A stretch of 64,000 nt of DNA from Inonotus obliquus. Its lineage: Eukaryota > Basidiomycota > Agaricomycetes > Hymenochaetales > Hymenochaetaceae. The position numbers and the translations under genes are program-made. Of this stretch, positions 26,004 through 37,498 are shown in pieces. The notes beneath the pieces were generated by a model, which did no database searches, had not been told where the DNA came from, and was given only the letters and a program-made list of their open reading frames with translations. Every line of letters begins with the position of its first letter. Within the stretch, counting starts at the first letter, position 1. The stretch lies in contig JAJHTX010000011.1 in assembly GCA_032164295.1 (NCBI GenBank), forward strand, positions 372,001 through 436,000, given 5' to 3'.

Positions 26004-26461
26004 TTTCCTTGGTGGTCCTATTTGGCACTCCCAGCTCCATTCTAATCCGGTAAAACTCTGCTGTCATAATCATAAATGTAATAACAATATGTAGCATGTA
26101 TGATTCCAATCACTTGAGATGGCACAAAAAAGTGAATGTGTTGAACAGGAAACGAAAGCTACGCCTGAGTCAGAAGAACTAATTAAAACTAGGAGACTAT
26201 CAGAAGCAGAGAAGCGGAAGCGAATGAGGTGTTATTATTGATAAAGCAGTGCTCTACAGGTACTCCGAATTAAGGTGCCGAAGAGAAAAGAGGGGAAAGC
26301 GGGAAAGAAACAGGAAATCGTAATTGCGGAAAATAAGAATGTGAGGTGCAAAATACAGAGTAGCGATCATGATGGGAAGGTCGAAAAACAGAGCAAATGT
26401 GTTTGGTGATGGTGGTGTTGTCGGAAAGAATAATACAAAGATAAACAGAATAGCATTAGTA
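26004..26461. other. convergent intergenic region after SMC1
   Basis: Short region between the 3' ends of SMC1 (+) and the large minus-strand gene. No coding support seen. It contains A-rich segments consistent with untranslated tails of both genes. Confidence 0.4.
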
Positions 26462-29400
26462 CTACTCGTCTTCGTCTGATACAGGTCCGAACGTAGTGCG
26501 GCGGCTTTGACGTTCCTGGCGTTTTCTCTCGGCCAAACCCGGGTCTTCGTTGTTCGCAGGATCATCTCGTTGTTCAGCGGGTTCGGGTGTGTTACCACCG
26601 AAGTATGATTGCATGATCGTACCGGGTGTTAACGTTGTTTGCCCTGGAGGGACAGGGAACTCGGAGAGCTGAGATATGTGTGATGCGCTTGATGTAGAAG
26701 TCATGTAGCTCTCACGCGTCTTCACTGTTGCGGAGAGAGGCTGGAGAAGGCTTGGACGGGAAGATGGGTCTGAGCGGCCGCGGTCGTCGGGAGATAGAGA
26801 ACGATGGTTGTTTAATGGTGAAGTGTCAATATAGGAACCATGGGCGGATACTCGATGTATGTGTGTTGAGGTGACTGGATCAGGAGTAGCGAGAGCAGGG
26901 ACTTCTCCCAGACGGTAATAGACCTCTACAGATACGATTGAATAGTGAGTTTCAATCAAAGAAGTTACAATGTGAGCACTCACCGGTGCCTTCCTCGGTT
27001 TCAAAACGCTCGAGTATTGAAGAAGCGCGAGATGATTCCACATCTTCCGGAATTACATGGGAAGGTCCAGGACTCTCAGGACGGGTCATTCCAAGCCTAA
27101 GTGGTAAAGATGCACCAGGTGGAGAGCCTTGTGCAAGTACAGCATTCAAATCACTGACATCTTCGTCCACCTCGATTAAGTCGCTTACGTGCTTCCTGAA
27201 GTTGGTGTCCTCATTGAGATGATGATCCTCAAGGTTGGCCCCATACTCCTCGCTGAGTTTCCGACCTAGATTTGCCAACGCCGAATTACTCCTGGTAAGT
27301 AAAGGTCGTTGGAATCCTCCGGCAGTATCTTGCTCTCGCAGGTCATAAGACTTGTCTAGTTCATTGGGTGGTGTTGGCTGACCCGAGCTTCCGCTGCTAT
27401 TAGCTCCCGCCCCCACACTTCCGGCGACCGTTGGAGGCTGTCCCGGTCGATAGAAAAGATCGCTATAATCCTCCATGTCATCGAATTTCTTGAACTGGCG
27501 CGGTGAAGTCATCGGCGAGGACTCGAGAGAAGCCTGACCAGGTGAAAACCTTGGCTTGAACGACACCGTCGACATGGGGGTTGGAACGAGTAGGTTACCA
27601 TTCTCATCGACTTCCTGTGAGTGTGGCCACGACTCGCGAACAGAGTTCTCGTCTATTTGCGGCATTCGCACGTCGCGAAACTCGACAGATGGTCTTAGGA
27701 TGGGAGGTGCAATAAGTTCATCGGCACTTATTCTTGAGCCGAAATCCTCAGCTTCAACGTTGTCACCCTCCATCTTCCCTTCTGCTTTCTCACTGGTCGC
27801 CGGGCTGTGGCTGAATGCAAGGTTGAGCGCCTCTTCCACTCCAAGGGACTCGCTATTACGCTTCGAGTTATCGGAGTGCTGAGCAGAGTATGGAGAATAT
27901 TGGATATCATCTGGCATAACTTCGCGAATGGATCCAGTACCAACATCCGCAAACATTTTCTTCGGAGGTGGTATGCTTGCGACAGGAACTCGAAGCGTAG
28001 GTCGAGGTCGATGCTCAATGGCAGCATACGGGTGTAGCGACGACGTCTCGCTATGAGAACGTGAAGTGGTAATATGCAGACGGTGCCTAGCAGCTACGTC
28101 ATTCAATGACGCCTCGTTAAGTACGAATTCGGCCATTCTTGAAGGATGTGGGCCAGCATATTCAGCTGGACGCGGAATCTCAACCCTTTGGTCAGGATCA
28201 GACGAATATGGATGATCCGAGAACTGGAAGGGCTGGTCAACGAGGACCGTTGGTGTTGAAAGAGCTATCCCGACGCCTTCACCGCTCCGTTCAGATGGCA
28301 CAGGAGACAAGGCAGGAGCGCTCGCATTCACCTGAGGCGCGTTGAGGTAATGTGAAGCCTCGGCTGTGATAAGCAGGACATCACCCTCGTCTGCTTTCTC
28401 ATCTCGGGGGCCCAAGTGAACGTATTTCGTTCTATCCTGAGGAAGCGTTCCGTCTAAGCCTAAGATCTTCTCGTCCGCCGGAGATAACTCCTCATTGCCC
28501 GAACATAGACCCGTGGCATGGGCCGTCTGCTTGGCAGTCCTAATCGCTGTCTTGCTCCAGCTTTCCTTTCGAGCATGACCACGTGAAGTCGCAGAGCCTT
28601 TCCTACTGGCATTACTCGTGTTTCGAGAATGCGTTGACATTGTATTTAACCCCGTCGTGGTCGTGTTTGTGCCGACTCCACTTCGGGATCCTGAGCCTGT
28701 TGTAGACTGGCCGTAATGCACATGCGGCTTCAATTTTTGGCTACCATGAAAAGCAGTCGCCGCAATAAGATCAAAGCTAAGGGCTAACTCGCTTTCAGCT
28801 TCTGAAGGTTTGCCAGTAGCCTTTGCTCTAGACTTTATCCGAGAACGAGAAAGTGAGCGCGATCTCTTATTCGCAAACGAACGTGTTGCTTTTATCTTCC
28901 ATTCACCCCTTTCTCTGTCAAATTCTTCATTTTGTCTGAGAACACTGTGGGAAAGGTTAAGTGAAACCCCAAATCAAGTATAGCTGAAGGAAACTCACGT
29001 GGCAAGAGAGGGCACCGGGGAGGGAATAGCTAGGTCATCCAAGGCAAAAGATTTCGGACGAGGAGGTCGAATATTCTTTTGAGATGACCCATTGTCCGGC
29101 TGAGTCTTTGGTTGCTGCGGGGGTGAAGGTTCTGGATCTGGATTAGGATGTGCGACAACCGGTGGAGCTGACGACGGGGGATGTGATGCTATCTGGGAAT
29201 CTGTTGGACCACTCCCAACCAACATGCTCCTTTTCAGTGTACGCGACTGAGACTGCGTTTGGGCAGGCGCAGAATAAGGAGGATGGATGGCCATGGGGCT
29301 CGTGGGAGGACTAATGATATGAGCGGAACGCATACGGAACCGTGGACGAGGGAACAGGAGGGCGTCACACCAGGTCTCCGGACTCAGCCATTTCGGACCC

Positions 29401-30728
29401 GAACTCGCTGAACTCTGTGCTCCAGGGCTGTTGACACTTGAACCTCCCCCGCTCGCCTGTTCTCCTCGTGGTCGCTCACCACGCAGGTTTGGAGTGGACA
29501 CGGAAGTCTTGAGGTTCTTGGCAGTGTTCCTCAAACTTGAGAAACTCTTCGACGTAGAAAGGAACGGGACGTTGATGATGGGGACTGGTGATCGACGCTG
29601 AGCCGAAGCTTGTTTCGGTTCGGCCGATGGCAAAATTTGTGAGTGGAGACGATGGCCGGTGGGCGATGTGGCAGTGGCATAGGGATGGCGTTGATACGAG
29701 GGAGAGTCTGTCCGGTCAGGCTCAGGTCGATCATCAGCGTAATGGCGACCGTGCGGTGGCTGATCTGAAGCATGGCGAGTAATGGAAGGACTCATAGCGG
29801 GTGCAGTTGGAGGGACCACTGTATTTGCCCGAGGCCTTGGAGGTCGTGCCTTCGCCGAGTCTCCGATTTGACCGACGACTGTCGCAGATCGATTTCGAAT
29901 CGCAGTGTTGCCCTTTGATGTAGTTTGACGCGTACCCGTACTTCGCCGGCTGTCTGCAGATGGGCGACCGCTGGAGACATTAACGGTCGGGCTCCTCTTG
30001 TTCGAGGACCTTCCAAACGTCCAGAAGCTGGCCGTGGAGTCGCGGTTGGGAGCAGCAAGCACAGGGGCGGAAGTAGGCCATGTGTGTACTTGGTGGTGTT
30101 CGCGGGGATCATGGTCTTGTCCAGAATTGGACGAATGTCCGACCCGTTGCGCCGGCACGGGACTTTCGCCTATCCCGACGCCAATCGCGTCAAGGTCCAG
30201 AAACGCTGGTAAAGCTCTTCCACGAGGTGAGATAGGGCTCACTGCTGGAGAGGTAACAATTTGGGATCGGCGCTCTGCTACTCCGAGTGATGCAAAAGAG
30301 TCGGAATATTTTGATATCGGAGACGTTTGACGACCACGTTCGTGCTCTTCGACTTGACGCATAGAAGGGGCATGGCCGTGTGCTGAAGAGCCGTATGTGT
30401 AAGAATGTCCATGACCTGAGGTTGAAGCGCCACCATATCCTGACAAGTTAATGTCTCGCTCAAACGGATCATAGACACGCTCGCCTCCGCCAACGATATC
30501 GGCCCAGCTGTCTCTTTCTTTTACTTTACCCATCCCTGTTACTTGCTTTGGCCGTTCGTATGGACCGTTATATGGGATATACCACTCGGATTCGTTCGCG
30601 TCAGTGTATCGTCTTGTCTGTCGCGACGAACCTGCGTGCGACAACTGCTTGAGACCGAGATTCGCCTTCAGGCGTGCCAGTCGGGACAGAGAAGCTTGTT
30701 GCGACGACGACGAAGCGGCAGTGGTCAT
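26462..30728 (-). CDS. large serine/proline-rich protein of unknown function
   Basis: Not recognised. Three exons, 30728-28999, 28944-26984 and 26925-26462, join in frame across two canonical introns and give about 1,384 residues ending SDEDE. I start at ATG 30728 (MTTAASSSSQQASLSRLARL); the longer frame from 30737 begins with TTG and follows a CTTTCAG acceptor-like site, so a 5' untranslated intron is possible. The N-terminal region carries a more conserved-looking patch (ESEWYIPYNGPYERP, WADIVGGGERVYDPFERD). Most of the rest is Ser/Pro/Thr-rich and probably disordered, with an Arg/Ser-rich stretch (RSRSLSRSRIKSRAK). Acidic clusters appear before the C-terminus. The long open coding stretches and clean splices make it a real gene. 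A scaffold or signalling role is conceivable but unsupported. Confidence 0.75.
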
Positions 30729-31732
30729 TTCCTGCAACTGAAAGGAACAGTTCGGGAAAAACTGGAACTGAGCTCATAGAATCACATACGCTTCCAGCTT
30801 GATTTCGTAAATCTGCAGGCGACGAGACGACCGTTGCCCGAGACGATCAAATGGCTTGAAGGAGACGGGAGGAGCCCCCGCAAAAAGCGGTGCGCCGTCT
30901 CTGAGCGAGGATTGAACGTTCAGGACTATCTGAAACGTTCTGAATGGACGTTTTAGCACGGCGCGTAGAGCGCAGCAGCCAAGCACGAAGTTGGCGTCGA
31001 CTTGAGCGTCGTAGACGCCTTTTTGACCACGTCGTGCTCGTCGTTGCCAACTGCGCAGAAGGGAAGAAGAGAGAAGAAAAAGACGAAGAAGTGACGTCTG
31101 GAAAAAGGAACGGAGGATATAGTATGCACATTAGACTTTGTGGGAAATATTCTCTTCTTTTGGACAATATGCTCTGACAATCTTTCCCTTCTTTCAACAA
31201 CCATCATCACACTCAGTTCACCACACCAAGCTTTCAGCGCACCTTACAACCCACCGTCTGCTCTATAGTGTGGTATCAAACCATCAAGAAAGATTTCTGA
31301 TGTTACCTCTCTCATCAAGCCTTCCTTGATGTTCGTCCCAACTTCGTCTCTCACATCACGGAGAATGGACAAGACTAGTTTCGATGAATGCTTAATCGAC
31401 GAGTGCCTCGTGTATCCTTGTCTATTTTCTCAGGGAGCAACCTAATGGAAGACGACCCGTGGGTCTTTTCTGGATCCGACGCTCCGTTTCTCCTATCTCT
31501 GTGCGTAGAAGCTGCTGACTGATTAAACCCGACTGCAATGCTGTCTTTGAACTTTAAGAACTTCGCTCTTTACAAGTCAACGGGATTCTTGCAACACCGA
31601 TCATGAAATCCAAATATTTCCATCCCATTGCATCAGAGTTCGCGCCTCCTCGGGATGCACCAACGTTTCCCATCCTTCCCACTTCGGCTATCTCTCCAGC
31701 GGAGAGGAAATTTCTTGACTCAAAAGGCATTG
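30729..31732. other. upstream region of the minus-strand gene, edge of array 1
   Basis: Contains the presumed promoter and 5' leader of the minus-strand gene at 26462-30728. No other gene is supported; short overlapping open frames near 30950-31200 on both strands conflict with each other. The segmental-duplication array begins at its right edge. Confidence 0.4.
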
Positions 31733-32392
31733 CTATGATAACAGACGCGCAAAGGAGCTCGCGATGCCGGTTATTTGTGAAACTAGGCAGTTGGCATGCG
31801 GTTGGATCTCTACGGTTTCCGGAAGCTGTATATACGCGCGACAAAACATTTCGGACGGGTGACCGAGAAGGTCTCCGACGTCTGGATTGTGAGGCGGAAA
31901 GTGGCTGAACACTAAAATTAGCTCATGGGTCTTGTCGACACGAAGATGACACCGAACTTGTATTTCCCTCCATAGACGACCTATGTATCGTTCTTGTCCG
32001 TGTTCGATACGAACGTCAAAAAAACTCGGCGGTTCGAGTTCATCGTCCAACACTCCGCCACTCGCCCGAAGCAACCTCCTTTCCAACCTCCCCTTCCCCC
32101 AGAAGATGAACCAGATTGCACCAATGACCACCAATTTCACAACTACTAGCCAGGGCTTAAACCCCCCGTCGTTGACTTGAACAGCTGTGGACGGGCTAGG
32201 ACTACGACTGACAGTGGCGGAAGGTGCAGAATCGGTTCTGCTCCTTAAGAGGTTCAGGCCGTCCACCGTACGCGCGTAATAACTCATCGAGGGTTTTGAG
32301 AACGAAGTCGGGAGAGAGGTGTGCAGCAAGAGTTGAAATAAGCCAATCACGACATTAAAGTGAACTGAATGGGTCAAGTATGACTCGACCAT
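31733..32392 (-). CDS. single-pass membrane protein, array 1 copy A
   Basis: Not recognised. The frame from ATG 32392 encodes 219 residues without an intron. A Ser/Pro-rich stretch (SRSPSPSTAVQV) precedes one strong hydrophobic segment (WLVVVKLVVIGAIWFIFWGK), then a basic flank (GRLERRLLR), suggesting an N-out or N-in single-pass protein. The segment EPPSFFDVRIEHGQERYIG follows. Copy B shares this core closely but the C-terminal parts differ completely after VDKTH. The exact start is uncertain, because the same DNA also reads through in another frame over the first 150 nt (AAHLSPDFVLKTLDELL), so splicing may change the N-terminus. It lies directly downstream of a helical-module gene on the same strand. 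No function is claimed. Confidence 0.45.
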   Translation of the reverse strand: MVESYLTHSVHFNVVIGLFQLLLHTSLPTSFSKPSMSYYARTVDGLNLLRSRTDSAPSATVSRSPSPSTAVQVNDGGFKPWLVVVKLVVIGAIWFIFWGKGRLERRLLRASGGVLDDELEPPSFFDVRIEHGQERYIGRLWREIQVRCHLRVDKTHELILVFSHFPPHNPDVGDLLGHPSEMFCRAYIQLPETVEIQPHANCLVSQITGIASSFARLLS

Positions 32393-32806
32393 CTCTTACG
32401 ATGACTTGATTTTCACCTAAAATGACGATCACGGGGTAAGACCAGTCCAACATTCGCAAGGGATCAGTCAGTTCAATACCATTGGGTGAACGAAAGGGAG
32501 GGTAAATGTCGCGGGTATCTCATTTCGCTTGCTGTCGCAGAGACGCAGTATAGTCGTTGCTCTAGGTAAACCAGTTTCGTGTCTCGCAGTACGACTCTCT
32601 CTTCATGAAGCCAGTGTTCCCTCACAGGACAGCACCATGCACAGATTGCTATGAGATCTTACGCAAAAACACCTTCACAGGACAGCGTATTATGCAGAAC
32701 ATAGGTTGCTGCTCCCGCGAGTAATGAGGTGGACACTGTATTGAGCACGACATGCATCATAACAGTAGTACATCAACTGTAACTCAGAACCATGCATCCT
32801 CATTCA

Positions 32807-33143
32807 TTAGGTTGTGAAGTTCTGCCCTGCCTTGCAATACTCCTAATAAAAAGTATCAAACATAATACATAATAATTAATATTGATGACCAGACGTGCAT
32901 ATTTACGGCCTCAACATAAAGCTTAGATATTTCCAGTCGGCCTTCTTCTCTCTTAACCAGATTCAGATCACAGGCTTTTACATAGCTGTCGTCATACTTC
33001 ATTCGCAATTCCTTAACCTGATCGGCCGGCAGACCATCGTGTTCGAGGGCACACACTCTCTTGACGAGCAATTCATAAATCGTAAGGCAGTCTGGGTCGG
33101 GTGACTGAGAACGCTGATCTTCTGGGGCTGGGCTAGGACTCAT
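32807..33143 (-). CDS. helical-module protein, array 1 copy A
   Basis: Not recognised. Two exons, 33143-32907 and 32842-32807, give about 90 residues. After a Ser/Pro-rich N-terminus (MSPSPAPEDQRSQSP) comes one predicted all-helical module containing LPADQVKELRMKYDDSY. The intron (32906-32843) is closely similar to both introns of the copy B gene, while the exons are not, so the reading of a spliced ending (EYCKAGQNFTT) rather than read-through is well supported. The module pattern LP[AD][DS][QE][VI]xx[LW]R recurs three times in copy B. No signal peptide or membrane segment. Its pairing with the downstream membrane protein gene repeats in both units. Confidence 0.55.
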
Positions 33144-33149
33144 TAGGAT

Positions 33150-33785
33150 TTTTCTGGCTTTAGGAGGTGTTCTCGAACTTGGAAGTGGTTGGGAAAGTAC
33201 TGGATGTCAAGATAAGCCGTGGTCACAGTCATGCTTTATAGACAATCGGCGCAGCAACTTACTTTGCATCCCAGTAATTAGCAAAGTGATAGATAGATGC
33301 GCAAAGGAGAGAAATTAGAAAACCACCCTTGTAGTTGATCACGATGATCATCCATAGTAGTGCCATTGTAGCCTCAAGAGTATATTTCAATTACCAATAA
33401 ATGCCATTACACTATTATCGGGCACAGGGGTTGATCACCTATGTTGGCAACAACATCTATCAAGTAGGAGGGGCACAATTGAAGTGTGGCGTCCTTGCGA
33501 TTACGACTTTGTGCGTGCAATGTGAAATACCCTTGGCATCAAGGGGATTCGGTGGGTATAGCTACAAGTTCGTGGTTCGTGCGACGACGTGCAATCACTA
33601 TAGAACGTAGTGCACCCTGGATTACTTGTCCCCACTGCATGAAATGTCGAGGTATTGTCTCGAAGATAGACAATCAATACATACACTTTGCGTTGTTTTT
33701 CTTCGGGGTCATCATGAACTTTCCTCACAGTAGTCCGATCGTTTTCATTGTCGCCTTCGTCGCATGCTGTATTACCGCAGCCTCC
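33150..33785. repeat. conserved intergenic block, copy 1 (matches 35790-36425)
   Basis: This block is almost unchanged between the two units. It lies between the promoter side of the helical gene and the 3' end of the next membrane gene. A plus-strand frame of 107 codons (33486-33809; 36121-36444) is open in both copies but begins with GTG; the first usable ATG would leave about 56 residues (starting MKCRGIVSK) with one hydrophobic segment. I do not call it a gene, because block conservation alone explains the open frame. Confidence 0.6.
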
Positions 33786-33789
33786 ACCA

Positions 33790-34515
33790 TCAATACCTTT
33801 GGTCTCTAATGGTCAGATTGTCGTTCTCCCTAGGACGAAAAAATGATCTTGGCAGCAAGTCGGTGCGTGGTTTGCATGCATTCGTGGGCAAGGGCGTTAT
33901 ACATTGCATCCCGCCAACCAGCAAAGTGAGAGTTTCGAGAAGGGGGGACTTGGATTGTTGTGGACGCCCCGAAACTGGTGAACCAGCCTTGCGGTCCAGC
34001 GACAGAGCAATGTCGTGATAGTGGGTAAACGTGGTGTCCATGTATCCATCTTGGACTGCAGAATACGAAGCTTCTTTTAGAAGCTCTGCAACATTGACCG
34101 TGAGCGATGGAAACCCATCATGGGTCTTGTCGACATGTGTGCCCCTCCATAGACGACCTATGTATCGTTCTCGTCCGTGTTCGATATGAACGTCAAAGAA
34201 ATTCGGCGGTTCGAGTTCATCATCCAACACTCCGCCACTCACCCGAAGTAACCTCCTTTCCATCCTCCTCTTCCCCCAGAAGATGAACCAGATTGCGCCA
34301 ATGATCACCAAAATCACAACTACAAGCCAGGGCTTAAACCCCCCGTTGTTGACTTGAACGGCTGTGGACGGGCTTGGACTATGACTGACAGCGGTGGAAG
34401 GTGCAGAATTGGATCTGCTCCTCAAGAGGTTCAGGCCGTCCACCGTATGCGCGTAATGACTCGAGAACGAAGTCGGGAGAGAGGTGTGCAGCAAGAGCTG
34501 AAATAAGCGATTCAC
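33790..34515 (-). pseudogene. single-pass membrane protein, array 1 copy B (possibly disrupted)
   Basis: Paralog of the copy A membrane gene: same Ser/Pro-rich lead (SHSPSPSTAVQV), same hydrophobic segment (WLVVVILVIIGAIWFIFWGK) and same FFDVHIEHGRERYIGRLWR patch. The frame runs 241 codons but opens at GTG. An indel relative to copy A places the shared upstream ATG (near 34552) in a different frame, so either an unseen exon supplies the start or the gene is broken. The C-terminal part (HDIALSLDRKAGSPVSGRP) differs from copy A but is repeated in the fragment at 36434-36688. Without transcript data I cannot decide between gene and pseudogene. Confidence 0.4.
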
Positions 34516-34960
34516 GACATGAAACTGAATGGGTCAAGTATGCCTCAACCATCTCTTACGATGACTTGATTTTCACCTAAAATGACGATCACGGGGTAAG
34601 ACCAGTCCAACATTCGCAAGGGATCACTCAGTTCAATACTATTGGGCTAACGAAAGGGAGGGTAAATGTCGCGGGTATCTCATTTCGCTTTGCTGTCGTA
34701 GAGATGCAGGATCCAAGCATAATCGTTGCTCTAGGTAATCCAGTTTCGTGTCTCGCAGTACGACTCTCTCTTCATGAAGCCAGTGTTCCCTCACAGGACA
34801 GCACCATGCACAGATTGCTATGAGATCTTACGCAAAAACACCTTCACAGGACAGCGTATTATGCAGAACATAGGTTGCTGCAGTGCGGTCTCCCGCGAGT
34901 AAAAAGGTGGACACTGTATTGAGCACGACATACATCATAACAGTGTTTACATTAATTGTA

Positions 34961-35771
34961 CTAACGCATCCGCCTCCTTTCAGACACATCCATCCGCCTA
35001 TTTTTCTCAGTGAATTTATCTAATAAGAATTATCAGACATCATGCATAATAATGATGACCAGACGTGCGTCTCACCGAGTCTATCTTTGGAAAACCTACG
35101 TATGTCGGCTAAGGCTTCAGCTCGCTTATTCGGATCATTACGGAATTTTCCATAGATCTTGCCATAGTCTTCTCGCAGTTTCTCAACCTCACTGGCCGGC
35201 AGATGTTTTGCGAGGTCATTCACAATCTTCACGACCTCGTCATAGTTACTCTTGAAGATAAACATCTCACTGTCCGTAGACAAAATCTCTTGTATTTTGT
35301 CATAGGCTTCAGCTCGCTTATTCGAATCATTACGGGCTTGTTCATAGATCTTGCCATAGTCGTCTCGCAGTTTCTTAACCTCACTGTCCGGCAGATGTTC
35401 TGCGAGGTCATCCACAATCTTCTTGACCTCGTCATAGTTCTTGAAGAGACGCTTCTGCTCCTTCCTTCTGTTCAGCCCCTCTAATTAGAAGTATCAGACA
35501 TCATGCATAATATTGATGACCAGACATGCGACTCACTCACTGCTTCCTTGACCACAGACTCAATTTTCATTATCTCGTTTATCTCGTTTATTAAGTCTTC
35601 ATCTCCTTCCTTGTCCGGACAGGCCTTTTTCCAGAGCTCTTCACAACTCTTGCGCCAACCCTCAATCTGATCGGCCGGCAGATAACCCTCCTTTTCGAGC
35701 GCATCCACACAGCGGACGGCAATGTTATGGTGAGCCCTGAAGGTGGATGAGTATGTCTGTTTAGTGCTCAT
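34961..35771 (-). CDS. three-module helical protein, array 1 copy B
   Basis: Not recognised. Three exons, 35771-35537, 35480-35076 and 35019-34961, join in frame to about 232 residues. Module 1 (LEKEGYLPADQIEGWRKS) is divergent. Modules 2 and 3 are near-copies of each other: LPDSEVKKLRDDYGKIYEQ and LPASEVEKLREDYGKIYGK, each followed by a NKRAEA segment, about 66 residues apart, so one arose by recent tandem duplication. The protein is highly charged and helical throughout, with no signal peptide or membrane segment. Both introns resemble each other and that of copy A (shared core GTCTGGTCATCA), which suggests exon plus intron units were duplicated together. Reading straight through the splice donors would give the spurious ending HVWSSILCMMSD. 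Confidence 0.6.
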
Positions 35772-36433
35772 ATCCTCGAAGGTAGGACTCGTTAGGACTT
35801 TTCTGGCCTTAAGAGGTGTTCTCGAACTTGGAAGTGGTTGGGAAAGTAATGGATGTCAAGATAAGCCGTGGTCACAGTCATGCTTTATAGACAACACTTT
35901 GCATCCCAGTAATTAGCAAAGTGATAGATAGATGCGCAAAGGAGAGAAATTGGAAAACCACCCTTGTAGTTGATCACGATGATCATCCATAGTAGCGCTA
36001 TTGTAGCCTCAAGAGTATATTCCAATTACCAATAAATGCCATTACACTATTATCGCGCACAGGGGTTGATCACCTATGTTGGCAACAACATCTAACAAGT
36101 AGGAGGGGCACAAATGAAGTGTGGCGTCCTTGCGATTACGACTTTGTGCGTGCAATGTGAAATACCCTTGGCATCAAGGGGATTCGGTGGGTATAGCTAC
36201 AAGTTCGTGGTTCGTGCGACGACGTGCAATCACTATAGAACGTAGTGCACCCTGGATTACTTGTCCCCACTGCATGAAATGTCGAGGTATTGTCTCGAAG
36301 ATAGACAATCAATACATACACTTTGCGTTGTTTTTCTTCGGCGTCATCATGAATTTCCCTCACAGCAACCCAATCGTTTTCATTGTCGCCTTAGTCGCAT
36401 GCTGTATTACCGCAGCCTCCATCATCAATACCT

Positions 36434-36780
36434 TTAGTCTCTAATGGTCACTTGATCCAAGTGAGGTTGTCGTTCTCCCTGACGAAAAAATGATCTTGGC
36501 AGCAAGTTGGTGTGTGGTTTGCATGCATTTGTGGGCAAGGGCGTTATACATTGCATCACGCCAACCAGCAAAGTGAGAGTTTCGCGAAGGGGGGACTTGG
36601 ATTGTTGTGGACGCCCCGAAACTGGTGAACCAGCCTTGCGGTCCAGCGACAGAGCAATGTCGTGATAGCGGGTGAAAGCAGTGTCCACGTATCCATGTCG
36701 GAACTGCAGAAAACGAAGCTTCTTAGTTAGAACGACTCTGCAACATTGACCGTATACATAGCGAGCGATGGAAGCCCAGC
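36434..36780 (-). pseudogene. membrane protein gene fragment, array 1 copy C
   Basis: Matches the C-terminal part of the copy B membrane gene (HDIALSLDRKAGSPVSGRP at the protein level), but the membrane segment and everything upstream are missing, because the duplicated DNA ends near 36780. This marks the right breakpoint of array 1. Confidence 0.6.
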
Positions 36781-36833
36781 GGTGGTATGTTGAGTACGAA
36801 AAACACCAGAAATACTAGGGAAATTCTACGTCA

Positions 36834-37425
36834 TGTCAAGAAAGCGCACAATGATGACGCTTATAGCATCCTTGCGGCCTTGCAGTTTGATGGCGGGAGT
36901 TAGAAGCTCGGATGGCAGATTAGCAGCTCAGCAGCTCAGCAAAGCTTGTCTCATTCGAGTTCGACCCAGTAAAGGTTCAGTGAGGAACGATTGTGATATC
37001 GTGGAAGTCCTCTCCTGCTTGTGTTCAGTAGCCCATTTCGCTTCAAGGACATGAAAGAGGAACAAATTCAGATAGCACGATGGCGAACGCCGTTTATGCT
37101 CACCCATAAGAGCATACTGATCTGCCTGAGGTTCCACACCAACTTCTCCAGCCTCACTCTCAAATTTCTTCTCATCGCCTACATCCCAGCGCCTTTGCAG
37201 GAGATACAGCCTTTCCCGACCCAAAGACTACCCTATCACTTGTTACTTGAACGACCCGAAGAAGGTGGCACCCATTATTGGCCGCTGCCTTCGGCGAAGA
37301 GTTCGACGTGGAAACATGTACTGCCGAGCTTTCGAGCGCGATAGGTAGGAGGAAGGGCAGCTCGACGAGTGCGACTGCGATGAGAATATTGTCCGGTGGT
37401 ATATGAAGGTGAGTTACATAAGCAG
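36834..37425 (-). CDS. probable small basic protein divergent from NMD3
   Basis: Not recognised, and read from splice signals rather than from a family match. A chain of exons on the minus strand gives a basic start (YLSRSKARQYMFPRRTLRRR), then GATFFGSFKRWDVGDEKKF, VEPQADQYALMAKWATEHK, and an ending PAIKLQGRKDAISVIIVRF before a stop at about 36834. Junctions use GTAACA...AAAG near 37250-37195, GTGAGC...GAAG near 37105-37045 and a weaker donor near 36968. The Arg-rich N-terminus suggests a mitochondrial protein. The head-to-head spacing with NMD3 (under 100 nt) suggests a shared promoter. Exon limits are approximate. Confidence 0.4.
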
Positions 37426-37498
37426 AAGACATAAATTTCATCAATGAACCTCCCACCTGCGTCTTACTCACCAACGTCGACAACGCAAGCCGCTTGAG

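Larger units (their letters stand above)
31733..36780. repeat. segmental duplication array 1 (two units plus a fragment)
   Basis: Near-identical blocks recur in the same order and orientation. The 32395-32760 block matches 34550-34925; the 33150-34060 block matches 35790-36700. Each unit reads, in minus-strand order, conserved upstream DNA, a helical-module gene, then a single-pass membrane protein gene. Unit A has genes at 32807-33143 and 31733-32392. Unit B has genes at 34961-35771 and about 33790-34515. A third unit survives only as the tail of the membrane gene near 36434-36780. The array abuts the small gene divergent from NMD3. Confidence 0.85.

Noticed and set aside
28995..30737. Two separate genes at 30737-28995 and 28733-26952
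   Set aside because: A canonical intron joins the frames, and both listed starts are TTG codons, so one gene is the better reading.
33486..33809. 107-codon plus-strand frame conserved at 36121-36444
   Set aside because: No ATG start in either copy; the conservation is that of the whole duplicated block.
35481..35536. HVWSSILCMMSD as a conserved C-terminal protein motif of the helical family
   Set aside because: Each occurrence directly follows a good splice donor and ends at an acceptor; it is translated intron sequence.
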